From contig NZ_JAMBPV010000002.1 in NCBI RefSeq assembly GCF_029531845.1, positions 372,001 through 436,000 on the forward strand: 64,000 nt of DNA, written 5' to 3'. Origin of the DNA: Staphylococcus equorum. GTDB taxonomy: Bacteria > Bacillota > Bacilli > Staphylococcales > Staphylococcaceae. How positions within the stretch are numbered: the stretch's first letter is position 1; every line of letters starts with the position of its first letter. Shown here piece by piece: positions 52,622 through 62,213 of this stretch. The position numbers and the translations under genes were made by a program. The notes beneath the pieces were generated by a model. It worked only from the letters and a program-made list of their open reading frames with translations. It had not been told where the DNA came from and searched no databases.

Positions 52622-53545
52622 TTATTCATGCATATCAATTGAAGTAATTAAGTTAACAATAGTATTAGTTGTTTCTAAACTTTCTAAGCCTAACATTGAC
52701 TTAAAATAGTTTGTATAAGCTTCAATCCATTCATTTTCAGGTGCTATACCTTCTATATCTATCGGATAGAGTAGAATAGCATGATTGTTCATCAGATGAA
52801 GTGCTTCCTCTACAATTTGTGCCGCATCATCTTCCATTTGCTTAATGACTTCTGGGATGACCTTAATCTTAAACAGTGTTTGTTCAAGACCAGAAAGATG
52901 ATTTGGATTCACTTCAACTGTATAACCAAATTTCTGAACGCGAATGTTTTGATTGTATCCGGCAAAGCGTAAATATTCAAGCATTATACTCACAACATTC
53001 GGTGCAAGTTCAATTTCATTAATAATATTTACCACTGTTTCTTGATAACGATACTGATTATGATCTATTAAAGTTAAGATTGTACTTATCTGTTCACGTA
53101 GTGATAACGATTCAAAATCACGGAGCATTTCTGCTGCGTGCGCATTATGTTTATCAATTTGGCTTAAGGCATATTCTTTTAATGGAAATAACTCCATCCT
53201 CGTTTTATGATCATTGACTTCATCTATTATTTGATTGATAACTTCAACGACTTCAAAATATTGTCCTAACCCGTTCAAACTTTTCACGTAATAAACCATA
53301 AGGTCATCATATTTGGTAATACCTTGTTTGAGCAAAATGATAGCTTCTTCTCGCAGTTCAAGATAATGCCCCATTTTGTATAACATGGCACATTTCAATA
53401 GAGATATTTGCTCATCTAATTCAAATTGCTTTTCAAAATCTTCGAACAGTTCATACATTTGATCTAAATCATTATTGTTAAAAGATTGTTTGATTTCTCT
53501 TACTAGTTTATCTTTTGAACGTGGAAAAGGAATGATATCAGACAT
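52622..53545 (-). CDS. TPR-like helical repeat protein of unknown function
   Basis: A 307-aa soluble, acidic, mostly helical protein. The N-terminal half (about 15-135) reads like two or three degenerate tetratricopeptide units (DLDQMYELFEDFEKQFELDEQ, then YLELREEAIILLKQG), and the C-terminal half has no motif I know. Staphylococci and bacilli carry a similar gene upstream of tig. GAGGTG precedes the ATG. It follows the Nudix gene by 12 nt and is probably co-transcribed. Confidence 0.8.
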   Translation of the reverse strand: MSDIIPFPRSKDKLVREIKQSFNNNDLDQMYELFEDFEKQFELDEQISLLKCAMLYKMGHYLELREEAIILLKQGITKYDDLMVYYVKSLNGLGQYFEVVEVINQIIDEVNDHKTRMELFPLKEYALSQIDKHNAHAAEMLRDFESLSLREQISTILTLIDHNQYRYQETVVNIINEIELAPNVVSIMLEYLRFAGYNQNIRVQKFGYTVEVNPNHLSGLEQTLFKIKVIPEVIKQMEDDAAQIVEEALHLMNNHAILLYPIDIEGIAPENEWIEAYTNYFKSMLGLESLETTNTIVNLITSIDMHE

Positions 53546-53557
53546 TTTTAAGCACCT

Positions 53558-54169
53558 CTATTGTATTGACTGTAATATTAACGCACTCCATGTTTCAAAG
53601 TCATCATAATTATCTATTTTGCTTTGGTTCACCCATTTTATTTTTAATGTATCTGTTTCTTTAGCTTCAACATCATTACTATTTACTTTAATTTTAAACA
53701 CTACGCCTAAATGAACTTCGCCAACTTCATTAGTATCATCATTAATAAAACCTATGTATGCTAAATTTTGTGATTTACTATCTGACAGACCTACTTCTTC
53801 TTCAAGTTCTCTTTGTGCATTAATTCGCAATACTTCATTGATAGATTCAGCACCTTTAACATCGTTCATATGTCCACCGACACCTATAGAAGATTGACCG
53901 TGCAAACGTGATTCTCCACCACCTGCTAAACGTTCATACACTAAAATTTCATCATTCTCATTTTCTAAGATACAATAAGAAACCAATTGTTTATATGTCG
54001 GATCTTCTTCCATATCACCGCGACGCTTAATTTCATACTTGGAAAGTGCGTCAAAGATATCTTGACCCTTTTCAGAATTTTTATCAAGAAAACCGTTAAA
54101 TTGATTCTTTTCACTATTAAATAAAATTGTTCTTGGTACAACTGTAATCATTTCATCAAATTTAGACAT
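53558..54169 (-). CDS. Nudix hydrolase family protein
   Basis: A 203-aa protein with a Nudix domain (about 60-195). The Nudix box is visible as GHMNDVKGAESINEVL followed by RELEEEVGL, with an insert compared with the compact consensus. Substrate unknown. I use the ATG at 54169 because AAGGAG lies 7 nt upstream; the longer frame adds 11 codons and has no ribosome site. It lies between rplT and the TPR-like gene. Confidence 0.85.
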   Translation of the reverse strand: MSKFDEMITVVPRTILFNSEKNQFNGFLDKNSEKGQDIFDALSKYEIKRRGDMEEDPTYKQLVSYCILENENDEILVYERLAGGGESRLHGQSSIGVGGHMNDVKGAESINEVLRINAQRELEEEVGLSDSKSQNLAYIGFINDDTNEVGEVHLGVVFKIKVNSNDVEAKETDTLKIKWVNQSKIDNYDDFETWSALILQSIQ

Positions 54170-54245
54170 AAGTTTCTCCTTCATATATGACTTCTTAGCC
54201 ATTTTATCAAATGATAGTTATTTATCAAAATGTTAATCGATACAA

Positions 54246-54283
54246 AAATAAAGAGATGTACAAATTTGTACATCTCTTTATTT
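54246..54283 (-). terminator. Terminator after rplT (38-bp perfect palindrome)
   Basis: Both halves of 19 bp are exact complements with no spacer (AAATAAAGAGATGTACAAA and its complement). It lies 5 nt after the rplT stop and has A/T ends, so it can act on both strands. Confidence 0.88.
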
Positions 54284-54288
54284 GAGCA

Positions 54289-54645
54289 TTATTTTAAAGC
54301 GTCTTTAGCTTTAGCAACTAATTCACCGAAAGCTTTTTCATCTGAAATAGCAATTTCAGAAAGCATTTTACGGTTAACATCGATTTCAGCTTTTTTCAAA
54401 CCGTTCATTAGTCTTGAATAGCTCATGTCATGTTGACGTGCAGCTCCGTTGATACGCGTAATCCATAATCTACGGAAATCACGTTTTCTTTGACGACGGT
54501 CACGGAATGCGTACTGTCCTGATTTCATTACTTGTTGTTTTGCTACTTTATATAAAGTTCTTTTTGAACCAAAGTAACCTTTAGCTAATTTAATCGTCTT
54601 TTTACGACGAGCTCTTGTTACCGTTCCACCTTTAACACGTGGCAT
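54289..54645 (-). CDS. rplT: Ribosomal protein L20
   Basis: A 118-aa early 23S-binding protein with a long basic N-terminal extension ([20 protein letters not shown]) and a globular C-terminal domain. In Firmicutes L20 also represses its own operon by binding the infC leader. GGAGG precedes the ATG. Last gene of infC-rpmI-rplT. Confidence 0.97.
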   Translation of the reverse strand: MPRVKGGTVTRARRKKTIKLAKGYFGSKRTLYKVAKQQVMKSGQYAFRDRRQRKRDFRRLWITRINGAARQHDMSYSRLMNGLKKAEIDVNRKMLSEIAISDEKAFGELVAKAKDALK

Positions 54646-54694
54646 AATAAATTCCTCCTCAAAATATCTTCAATCTTTTTTTATCTGTCGTTAC

Positions 54695-54895
54695 TTATTT
54701 TTTATAAGCTAATAATTGTTTAACGCGTTTCATATCTGATTTGCTCACTAATGAAGCTTTACGTAATTTACGTTTTTGTTTAGTTGTTTTGTTTGCAAAC
54801 ATATGCGAAGTGAAAGCTCTAGAACGTTTTAATTTACCTGAACCAGTTCTTTTAACACGTTTTGCTGCTCCACGGTGTGTTTTCATTTTAGGCAT
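54695..54895 (-). CDS. rpmI: Ribosomal protein L35
   Basis: A 66-aa basic protein, [20 protein letters not shown], with the KRSRAFTSH segment and C-terminal [18 protein letters not shown] precedes the ATG. Middle gene of infC-rpmI-rplT. Confidence 0.97.
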   Translation of the reverse strand: MPKMKTHRGAAKRVKRTGSGKLKRSRAFTSHMFANKTTKQKRKLRKASLVSKSDMKRVKQLLAYKK

Positions 54896-54921
54896 GATTC
54901 AATTCCTCCTGTAGTATCTTT

Positions 54922-55440
54922 TTATTTTTCGTTGAGTGGGTTAAGCATGATGAACATTTGGCGTCCATCCATTTTAGGTCTTTGCCCAATTGTAGCGATA
55001 TCTTTACATTCTTCTGCAAATTTTTCTAATACGCGTTGACCTATTTCTTTATGCGTAATAGCACGCCCTCTGAAACGAATTGAAACTTTACATTTATCGC
55101 CTTTTTCTAAGAATTTACGTCCGTTCTTCAATTTAGTTTGGAAATCATGTTCCTCAATTGTAGGACTTAAACGAATTTCTTTAAGGTTAATAACTTTTTG
55201 TTTCTTCTTCATTTCTTTTTCTTTTTTCTGTTGTTCGAATTTGTACTTACCATAATCCATGATTTTCGCAACAGGTGGTTTAGCATTAGGCGACATAATA
55301 ACTACATCGAGTTCTACGCGCTCTGCCATTTCTAACGCTTCTGCTTTAGATTTGATACCAATCTGTTCTCCGTCATGTCCGATTAAACGTAATTCTTTTG
55401 CACGAATCTTTTCGTTAACTTGAGTCTGATCTTTTGCTAT
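54922..55440 (-). CDS. infC: Translation initiation factor IF-3, non-canonical AUA start
   Basis: A 172-aa factor that keeps ribosomal subunits apart and rejects non-standard start codons. The N-domain ([20 protein letters not shown]) and C-domain ([34 protein letters not shown]) are both intact. A TTG at 55455 is the first in-frame classical start, but it lies within GGAGGTG, which is the obvious ribosome site, and nothing resembling a site precedes it. Six nt after GGAGGTG is ATA (55440-55438), so I place the start there. Non-AUG starts of infC are known (AUU in E. coli and Bacillus) and allow IF3 to control itself. Confidence 0.9.
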   Translation of the reverse strand: MAKDQTQVNEKIRAKELRLIGHDGEQIGIKSKAEALEMAERVELDVVIMSPNAKPPVAKIMDYGKYKFEQQKKEKEMKKKQKVINLKEIRLSPTIEEHDFQTKLKNGRKFLEKGDKCKVSIRFRGRAITHKEIGQRVLEKFAEECKDIATIGQRPKMDGRQMFIMLNPLNEK

Positions 55441-55614
55441 GGTTGACACCTCCAAGATTTTTACGAAATTATCCCAAGAAAAAGAGCGAGTATATAATAT
55501 ACCCGCTCTTCTTTACACACAACAATGTCGTATGTATATAGACCTGCCAACTACTATTAGTGTCGCAACAGGTGAGAAGCGGGAGCTTCTACTTGGTTCG
55601 TTTCGTATTCAACA
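55441..55614 (-). promoter_or_regulatory. L20-type leader with attenuator upstream of infC
   Basis: A ~175-nt leader between the promoter and infC. It contains pairing segments (GTAGAAGCTCCCGCTTCTCAC region) and an intrinsic terminator. Firmicute infC operons carry the L20 leader, where L20 binding favours termination; position and the terminator agree. Confidence 0.78.
55478..55509 (-). terminator. Attenuator terminator in the infC leader
   Basis: AGAGCGGGTAT (55509-55499) pairs with ATACTCGCTCT (55493-55483) with one wobble, followed by TTTTTCTT. Confidence 0.9.
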
Positions 55615-55620
55615 TTATCT

Positions 55621-55649
55621 ATCTTAGCAACAATTCATTAGCAAGTCAA
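55621..55649 (-). promoter_or_regulatory. Promoter of infC-rpmI-rplT
   Basis: Minus strand -35 TTGACT (55649-55644), 17-nt spacer, -10 TAAGAT (55626-55621). It starts 13 nt after the lysP stop codon. Confidence 0.75.
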
Positions 55650-55661
55650 TAGCATTTTTAA

Positions 55662-57146
55662 TTATTTATCGTCCATTTTAACATTTTGTCTTAAATCAAC
55701 TTGTTCTAATGGTACTATTTTTGTTTTATAACGTAGCTTATGATAAATGAAGAATGCTAAGAATACTGGAATACCCATATATGTGATAACGAATCTATTG
55801 AGATTAAACTCTCCTGATTGGATGAAATCAACATCTTGTCCAATAATTACAAGCACACACAAGATTCCTGCAAAAATTGGGCCAAATGGGAATAATTTAG
55901 CTTTATATTTTAATTTTGATTTATCATAATTTTGTTTATCAAAAGCTTTTCTAAATCTGTAATGACTGACTGCAATACCAACCCATGCAATAAAACCAGT
56001 CAGACCACTTGCTGCAACGATATATTCATAAGCATCACCGCTTAAATGTTGTAGTACAAAGATAATTACAACTACTACTGCTGTAGCAAATAATGATACA
56101 TATGGCACACCACTTCTATTTGTTTTACCAAATATAGGGTATGCAAGCTTGTCTTTACTCATTGAATATAGCATACGTGTTGAAGCATACATACCTGAGT
56201 TACCTGCTGATAATACCGAAGTCAATATTACAGCATTCATGAATGAAGCTGCAAATGCTAGCCCTGCATTTTGGAATACAAGTGTAAATGGTGAAGTTGA
56301 AATATCATCTCCGCCACCCATCAGTGATGGGCTATCGTATGGTATCAACATACCGATTACAAAAATTGCAAGAATATAGAATATTAATATTCTCCAGAAG
56401 ACTTGTTTAATCGCCTTAGGAACTGCGCGCTCTGGGTTTTCTGACTCTCCTGCTGTAATACCAATGAGTTCAGTACCTTGGAACGAGAAGCCTGCTACTA
56501 AGAATACACCTAAAATCGCTAAGATACTGCCGCTAAAGCCGTCACCTAAAATAGGACCGCCACCTTGAGTGAACGTGTCAAAACCAACAAACTCTCCACC
56601 CATGATACCGACTATTGTTAATAAACCGATACCAATAAAGATAATTACTGTAACTACTTTAATCAAAGCAAACCAATATTCACTTTCGCCAAATACTCTA
56701 ACAGACAATGCATTCAGTCCAAATATAATAATTAAGAATAAACAACTCCAACTCCAAGCTGGAATACCTGACATTGGTGTCCAATACTGTATTACTTGTG
56801 CTGCAATCGTAACATCGGCTGCAACTGTAATTACCCAGTTAAACCAATAGTTCCAACCTAATGCGAATCCTAGAGACGGATCAACAAAACGTGTAGCATA
56901 TGTACTAAATGATCCTGACACCGGTAAATATGTTGCCATTTCTCCTAGTGAAGTCATAAGGAAGAATACCATCGCTCCAATGATTGCAAAGGCTAAAAGC
57001 GCACCTAAACCACCTGCATCATGTATTGCACCACCAGAAGTCATAAATAAACCAGTCCCAATACAACCTCCAATTGCAATCATGGATATATGGCGATCTT
57101 TCAGACCCCTTTGTACTCCATCATTTTGATTCACTTGTTTTGCCAT
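55662..57146 (-). CDS. lysP: Lysine-specific amino acid permease LysP
   Basis: A 494-aa APC-superfamily transporter with 12 membrane helices. Visible: the helix 1 motif IAIGGCIGTGLFMTSGGA, GEMATYLPVSGSFSTYA in helix 3 region, and FQGTELIGITAGESENPERAVPKAI, all typical of the AAT/LysP subgroup. The lysine riboswitch upstream supports lysine as substrate. AAGGAAGG precedes the ATG. Single-gene transcript between thrS and infC. Confidence 0.93.
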   Translation of the reverse strand: MAKQVNQNDGVQRGLKDRHISMIAIGGCIGTGLFMTSGGAIHDAGGLGALLAFAIIGAMVFFLMTSLGEMATYLPVSGSFSTYATRFVDPSLGFALGWNYWFNWVITVAADVTIAAQVIQYWTPMSGIPAWSWSCLFLIIIFGLNALSVRVFGESEYWFALIKVVTVIIFIGIGLLTIVGIMGGEFVGFDTFTQGGGPILGDGFSGSILAILGVFLVAGFSFQGTELIGITAGESENPERAVPKAIKQVFWRILIFYILAIFVIGMLIPYDSPSLMGGGDDISTSPFTLVFQNAGLAFAASFMNAVILTSVLSAGNSGMYASTRMLYSMSKDKLAYPIFGKTNRSGVPYVSLFATAVVVVIIFVLQHLSGDAYEYIVAASGLTGFIAWVGIAVSHYRFRKAFDKQNYDKSKLKYKAKLFPFGPIFAGILCVLVIIGQDVDFIQSGEFNLNRFVITYMGIPVFLAFFIYHKLRYKTKIVPLEQVDLRQNVKMDDK

Positions 57147-57314
57147 AGACGCTTCCCTTCCTTAAATATAGAGGTTAACTTACTATATGATTAAGATTCA
57201 TACTATTTATAGTTTGAGCAGTACTTCATTGTAATTCAGTATATAAATCACACAACAATTATAAATTTCGCTCTTTCCCGTTAACGTATTTATGATAATC
57301 ATTTGGCTAAAAAT

Positions 57315-57351
57315 AAAATGGTTGCATACCTATTAGATATGCAACCATTTT
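57315..57351 (-). terminator. Attenuator terminator of the lysine riboswitch
   Basis: Perfect 14-bp stem AAAATGGTTGCATA/TATGCAACCATTTT (57351-57338 with 57328-57315), then TATTTTT on the minus strand. It may also stop read-through from thrS. Confidence 0.92.
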
Positions 57352-57569
57352 AATAATAGCATTTATATAGGTAGCACATCACGTATGTGACAGTCCAGTT
57401 TCTTTCGATAACTGACCCAACCTGTATAGTTAATGGACAATACAAGTTTCGGCATCTTCACCTTTTTTCATTCAACATATGCCCCATCCGGCTTCTGAAT
57501 AATTACTCATTGAAAATGCAACCTCTAACTCAAATTTAATTTTAATATGAATGTGAACTAACTTCACTA
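57352..57569 (-). promoter_or_regulatory. Lysine riboswitch (L-box) controlling lysP
   Basis: The minus strand shows L-box elements in order: AGAGGTTGC followed by ATGAGTAA, GCCGGATGGGGC, AAAGGTGAAGATGCCGAA, GTTGGGTCAGTT and GAAAGAAACTGGACTGTCAC, then TGTGCTACC closing P1. The match to the known lysC-type aptamer is clear by eye in GGTGAAGATGCCGAA and CTGGACTGTCA. With lysine bound, the downstream terminator should form and stop lysP. Confidence 0.87.
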
Positions 57570-57575
57570 TTCTGT

Positions 57576-57604
57576 AATATACATGATTTCATCAAGAGTT
57601 TCAA
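57576..57604 (-). promoter_or_regulatory. Promoter of lysP, overlapping the thrS stop region
   Basis: Minus strand -35 TTGAAA (57604-57599), 17-nt spacer, -10 TATATT (57581-57576). The start near 57569 is just upstream of the riboswitch. Confidence 0.7.
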
Positions 57605-57606
57605 GA

Positions 57607-59544
57607 CTATCTTTGTTTTTTCAATCTAATCTCATCAAGTAAATTCCAAATGAATGCTTCTTTTTCAAGCGTTTCTTGATCTTGTGAACCATATTTTCGT
57701 ACATTAACTTCATTGTTTTCTACTTCTTTGTCCCCTACAACGATTTGGTAAGGTATTTTTTGCATTTGTGCTTCTCTAATTTTATAACCCATTTTTTCAT
57801 TACGGTCATCAATTTCAACTCTTACACCTTGAGACTTAAGCTCATCTTGAATGTGTCTTGCATAATCATAATGTAAATCAACATTAACGGGTATGATTTC
57901 TACTTGTTTTGGCGCTAACCACGCTGGGAATGCGCCTTTTGTTTCTTCAGTTAAGAATGCAACAAAACGTTCCATAGTAGATACTACACCACGGTGAATG
58001 ACGACTGGTCTATGTTGTTCGCCATCATTTCCGATATAAGTTAAATCAAATTTTTCTGGTAATAAGAAGTCTAATTGTGCAGTAGATAATGTTTCTTCTT
58101 TACCCATTGCAGTTTGAACCTGTACGTCAAGTTTCGGACCATAGAATGCAGCTTCGCCCACTGCTTCTTCATAATCTAAACCGAGTTCGTCTACCGCTTC
58201 TTTTAACATACTTTCTGCTTTGTTCCACATGTTATCATCATCGAAGTATTTTTCTTTATCTTCAGGATCTCTATAACTTACACGGAATTTATAATTTTCA
58301 AAGTTGAAATCTTTGTATACATCAACAATTAAATTTACAACACGTTTGAATTCTTCTTTAATTTGGTCCGGGCGTACAAATATATGCGCATCATTTAGCG
58401 TCATCCCACGGACACGTTGTAAACCAGAAACCGCACCACTCGCTTCATAACGATGCATAGTACCTAATTCAGCAATTCTAATAGGTAATTCACGATATGA
58501 ATGGGGTTTATTTGCATAAATCATCATATGGTGTGGACAGTTCATTGGTCTTAAGACCATTTCTTCGTGTTCATCTAATTTCATTGTTGGGAACATATCT
58601 TCTTGATAATGATCCCAGTGGCCTGATGTTTTATATAAATCAACATTGGCCATTACAGGAGTATAAACATGGTCATAACCCATACTTACTTCTTTATCTA
58701 CGATATAACGTTCAATTTCACGACGAATTGTAGCACCATTAGGCAACCAAAGTGGCAAGCCTGCACCTACTAAAGGATTGTTAGCAAATAGTTCTAAGTC
58801 TTTACCAATTTTACGGTGATCACGTTCTTTGCGTTCCTCCAACATTTTCAAATGTGCTTTCAATTCTTTTTTATCGAAAAATGCTGTACCGTATATACGT
58901 TGTAACATTTTATTATCACTATTACCACGCCAATACGCTCCAGCTGTCGATAATAATTTGAATTCTTTTATTTTAGAAGTAGATGGTACATGAACACCAC
59001 GGCATAAATCAGTGAACTCTCCTTGAGAGTATAGAGTCACATTTTCATCTTCTGGAATAGCATCGATTAATTCTTGCTTATATGGATCATCTGAGAAAAA
59101 TGATTTAGCTTCATCTCTCGAAACGACTTTACGTTCAATTGGATAGTTTTCATTAACAATTTGTTTCATTGTTTTTTCTATTTTTTCAAAATCATCTGAT
59201 GAAATACTTTCTTCCATATCAAAGTCATAATAAAATCCACCATCAATTACCGGGCCAACACCAAAATGAACATTACCATATAGACGTTTTAAAGCTTGTG
59301 CCATAAGATGTGCAGTAGAATGACGTAACACTTCTAGCGCTTCATCAGAACCAGGTGTAACGATTTCAATTGATCCATCTTCGTCAATTGGTCTAGTTAA
59401 ATCTATTAATTGTCCGTTTAATTTACCTGCTACAGCTTTTTTTCTTAACCCTGGACTTATAGAATGTGCAATATCTTCTGTAGTTGTACCTTTATCAAAC
59501 ACCTTTGAATTGCCATCTGGAAATTTAATATTTATTTGCTCCAT
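57607..59544 (-). CDS. thrS: Threonyl-tRNA synthetase
   Basis: A 645-aa class IIa synthetase. Domains: TGS (about 1-62), editing domain (about 65-225, [15 protein letters not shown] with HSTAHL metal-site region), catalytic core with zinc ligands in [12 protein letters not shown], motif 2 [19 protein letters not shown] and motif 3 [13 protein letters not shown], and a C-terminal anticodon domain (about 540-645). AGGAGGG precedes the ATG. Preceded by a T-box. Confidence 0.97.
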   Translation of the reverse strand: MEQINIKFPDGNSKVFDKGTTTEDIAHSISPGLRKKAVAGKLNGQLIDLTRPIDEDGSIEIVTPGSDEALEVLRHSTAHLMAQALKRLYGNVHFGVGPVIDGGFYYDFDMEESISSDDFEKIEKTMKQIVNENYPIERKVVSRDEAKSFFSDDPYKQELIDAIPEDENVTLYSQGEFTDLCRGVHVPSTSKIKEFKLLSTAGAYWRGNSDNKMLQRIYGTAFFDKKELKAHLKMLEERKERDHRKIGKDLELFANNPLVGAGLPLWLPNGATIRREIERYIVDKEVSMGYDHVYTPVMANVDLYKTSGHWDHYQEDMFPTMKLDEHEEMVLRPMNCPHHMMIYANKPHSYRELPIRIAELGTMHRYEASGAVSGLQRVRGMTLNDAHIFVRPDQIKEEFKRVVNLIVDVYKDFNFENYKFRVSYRDPEDKEKYFDDDNMWNKAESMLKEAVDELGLDYEEAVGEAAFYGPKLDVQVQTAMGKEETLSTAQLDFLLPEKFDLTYIGNDGEQHRPVVIHRGVVSTMERFVAFLTEETKGAFPAWLAPKQVEIIPVNVDLHYDYARHIQDELKSQGVRVEIDDRNEKMGYKIREAQMQKIPYQIVVGDKEVENNEVNVRKYGSQDQETLEKEAFIWNLLDEIRLKKQR

Positions 59545-59611
59545 AAAAACCCTCCTATTTATTCAAGCACTTAAATCAAAATGAAATGAAGTTTATACTG
59601 AATTAGACTCA

Positions 59612-59653
59612 AAAACAAAAAGACCCCATCCCTAAAAAGGGACGAGGTCTTCG
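59612..59653 (-). terminator. Attenuator terminator of the thrS T-box
   Basis: AAGACCTCGTCCC pairs with GGGATGGGGTCTT around TTTTTA, with one wobble or mismatch, and is followed by TTTGTTTTT on the minus strand. Confidence 0.9.
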
Positions 59654-59864
59654 CGGTACCACCCTAAATTAAAGTTATGATGTATTTGATATACATAACT
59701 TTACTCTACGTAAGATAACGGTCTTGAGCCGGATGTTCATTACAACATCAAGTATAAAGTAGTAACGAACAAACTTACTTACCAGTATCTCATCTGTTAC
59801 TGGCTCTCTGTGAAGTAGCGGTTTATTCATCTCGTCTTTATTTCATTTCGTGTGATTTAGATTT
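59617..59864 (-). promoter_or_regulatory. T-box riboswitch leader of thrS
   Basis: The minus strand has the T-box core AGGGTGGTACCGCGAAG (59674-59658) followed by a terminator, and about 190 nt upstream that can form stem I. By gene context it senses uncharged tRNA-Thr; specifier not fixed. Confidence 0.92.
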
Positions 59865-59870
59865 AATTTT

Positions 59871-59898
59871 ATTATACAACATTTATTTTAGATTTCAA
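59871..59898 (-). promoter_or_regulatory. Promoter of thrS, overlapping the end of dnaI
   Basis: Minus strand -35 TTGAAA (59898-59893), 16-nt spacer, perfect -10 TATAAT (59876-59871). The -35 overlaps the dnaI stop. Confidence 0.7.
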
Positions 59899-60818
59899 TC
59901 GTTCCTGTAATTTTTTCCTTCTAAGAAATAAGGTGTTGTTAACGTTCTAATTCTTTCCATTATTCTTGCAGATTTTGTTTTTTCTGTACCATCACGTGTG
60001 ACAGAGAGATGATATTCTAATTCTTCAAAGCTTAAATTAGAACTGAAAAATGTAGGTAACTCTTGAACCATACGATAATGTAACAATGGTCCAATAACTT
60101 CATCTCGCGCCCATGGTGTAATGTCTTCAGCGCCTATATCATCTAGCATTAGTATATTTGCTTCTCTCACTCTTGAGAGTTTTGTTTCAAAAGTACCGTC
60201 TTTAAAACCGCCTTTAAGTGAACGTATAAATTCTGGCAAATAGACAATTGTAGATGGTATTTTTTCAGTTTTTAATTGATTAGCAATTGCGCCAAGGATA
60301 AATGATTTACCAGTACCAAATGGGCCATGTAAATATAGACCTTTAATTTGTGTCTCTTTATTTGTTATTTTTTCACAAATTTGGTTAGCAGCCATTGCGA
60401 CGTCTAATCTATCTCTTCTATCCATATATATATCTTCAAGTTTTGCATTTAGTGTGTCACGCTGCATATGGTGTGACGTGATTAAATGTTTGTTAAACCT
60501 TTCTTCATCGTGCTTAATTTTACAAGGACAAGGTAAGTAGCGAATTTTGATATGATTATTTTCGATATATAACTCAGGGATATGCCCTGTCACAAAATTG
60601 GGGCAATCTTTTAATTTATGACCATCATAACGCTTTTCTTGATCTTTATATTCTTGTAAAATATTCAAATCTTCATCTATCATCGCATTGGTCACCTCAG
60701 ATTTATGTGATTCTAGAAACTGTTTAACGTCTGGATCATTGACGACATCTTTTTTTATCTTGGCAATTTTTTTTGATAAGTCGTTTGAATCGCCCATAAT
60801 TTGATTAAAAGGTTTCAT
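59895..60818 (-). CDS. dnaI: Primosomal helicase loader DnaI
   Basis: A 307-aa AAA+ protein that loads the replicative helicase DnaC (DnaB-type). The N-terminal domain (about 1-130) has a zinc site around YLPCPCKIKHDEERF; the C-terminal ATPase has Walker A HGPFGTGKSF, Walker B ILMLDDIGAED and sensor FFSSNLSFEELE. AGGAGG precedes the ATG. It follows dnaB without a gap, as in other Firmicutes. Confidence 0.95.
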   Translation of the reverse strand: MKPFNQIMGDSNDLSKKIAKIKKDVVNDPDVKQFLESHKSEVTNAMIDEDLNILQEYKDQEKRYDGHKLKDCPNFVTGHIPELYIENNHIKIRYLPCPCKIKHDEERFNKHLITSHHMQRDTLNAKLEDIYMDRRDRLDVAMAANQICEKITNKETQIKGLYLHGPFGTGKSFILGAIANQLKTEKIPSTIVYLPEFIRSLKGGFKDGTFETKLSRVREANILMLDDIGAEDITPWARDEVIGPLLHYRMVQELPTFFSSNLSFEELEYHLSVTRDGTEKTKSARIMERIRTLTTPYFLEGKNYRND

Positions 60819-62213
60819 TTATTTGTCCTCCTTCCATCTATCTTTAAGTTGATTTAAAAACTGTTCTCTATCATTTTTCAATTTTTCATCATCTTCATTG
60901 TTATTTGACGTGTCAGTTTCCACTTTGTTATCTCGTTCTTCTAACCATTTAGGTGTCATCTCTCTCGATGCTAGTTGTTTTTGTTTATAATAAGGCTTAG
61001 ATGACTTGTTTTCCGTCTTAGGTTGATTCACTTTTATCGCGTAATTATACGCTTGTTCAGCTGTTTTGATACCTTTTTTCTTCCAATTTGACGCTATTTC
61101 AAAAATATAAGTCTTAGGTAGCTTCATATCTTCCTTCAACATCACAAATTGTAACAGTATATTAATGACACCGAATGACAATTGTTCACGTTCTACTAAT
61201 TCTTCAATCATATATTTTTGTTGTGTTGTTGGTTCTGATTCTGACCAAGACGCTAACATATCTATTGGACTTGTTTCTTCTAACTGTTTGAGCCAAGTAG
61301 CAGATTTATCCTCATCTTGCGTTTGATTATTATTCTGAGTTTGATCAACTTGAGGCGTGTTATCTACATAATTGTTGGTTTTTATATTTAAAGATGGCAT
61401 TTGTTGTTCGTGTTCCATCAAATAATAAGTTCTTGCATGTTTTCTTAATTCTTCAAACGAAAGTTCTTGTGCGGTTGTTATAGATTTTAAAATGATACGT
61501 TTCATTGGTTCCGGTGTTAAACCATATAAAGTCGCGATTTGCGTGATTAAAGCTTTTGCCTCTTTATCTATAATTTTTGTGCTAATAAAATGATTTTGCA
61601 ATAAATCATATAATGTTTCAAAATCAAAGCGCACTTGTGACAAGTTTAAACCTTCATATGCAGTCTCACTTTGGATTTCATTTGTATCGTTTTCTAAAGA
61701 CTTATTTGGTACTTTAAACACATCAGTGAAATTGCGTGTCACATCGTGATACTTACTAAAGTCAATCTGCGTTTTATGTTCAAAATGACGTTTCAATTGT
61801 TGATAACGTTGTTTGCTTACTTCACTAAACAAATACACTGATAACATTGGATCACTGAAAAATTGTTTTGCTGATGGTGGTTGGACAAGCTGATAAACAA
61901 AAGACGAATGCTGAGCATCATGATTCACCAATGTTTTAACTAAACCAATACCTTCTAATAAGTCCATATCTTTTCTAAATTCTAGTAAATTAATCTTTAA
62001 CTCACTCATAATTATATAGTGCGTCAATACAGAATCAGTTTCATATTCTACAAACTGATTCAAATAATGATATAAACCAATTGCATTTGCACCAATCATT
62101 GGTGTAAACAATCTATTTAAAATTTCTAGATGCTTACTGTTCAAATAGAAATTTCGTACAACAGTAAAATTATCATGTGGTCTCAAACCATAATCATATG
62201 ATTGTAACCCCAT
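60819..62213 (-). CDS. dnaB: Primosomal replication protein DnaB (helicase co-loader)
   Basis: A 464-aa Firmicute-type DnaB, a membrane-associated co-loader, not the E. coli-type helicase. It begins with a winged-helix-like region (LFTPMIGANAIGLYHYL) and has DnaB_2-type helical domains (about 205-265 and 325-400, including YYLMEH and IGVINILLQF-like FGVINILLQFVMLKE). A low-complexity Gln/Asn/Thr linker lies near 275-300. The C-terminus is rich in charged residues. Start supported by GGAGTG; it abuts nrdR and dnaI. Confidence 0.93.
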   Translation of the reverse strand: MGLQSYDYGLRPHDNFTVVRNFYLNSKHLEILNRLFTPMIGANAIGLYHYLNQFVEYETDSVLTHYIIMSELKINLLEFRKDMDLLEGIGLVKTLVNHDAQHSSFVYQLVQPPSAKQFFSDPMLSVYLFSEVSKQRYQQLKRHFEHKTQIDFSKYHDVTRNFTDVFKVPNKSLENDTNEIQSETAYEGLNLSQVRFDFETLYDLLQNHFISTKIIDKEAKALITQIATLYGLTPEPMKRIILKSITTAQELSFEELRKHARTYYLMEHEQQMPSLNIKTNNYVDNTPQVDQTQNNNQTQDEDKSATWLKQLEETSPIDMLASWSESEPTTQQKYMIEELVEREQLSFGVINILLQFVMLKEDMKLPKTYIFEIASNWKKKGIKTAEQAYNYAIKVNQPKTENKSSKPYYKQKQLASREMTPKWLEERDNKVETDTSNNNEDDEKLKNDREQFLNQLKDRWKEDK

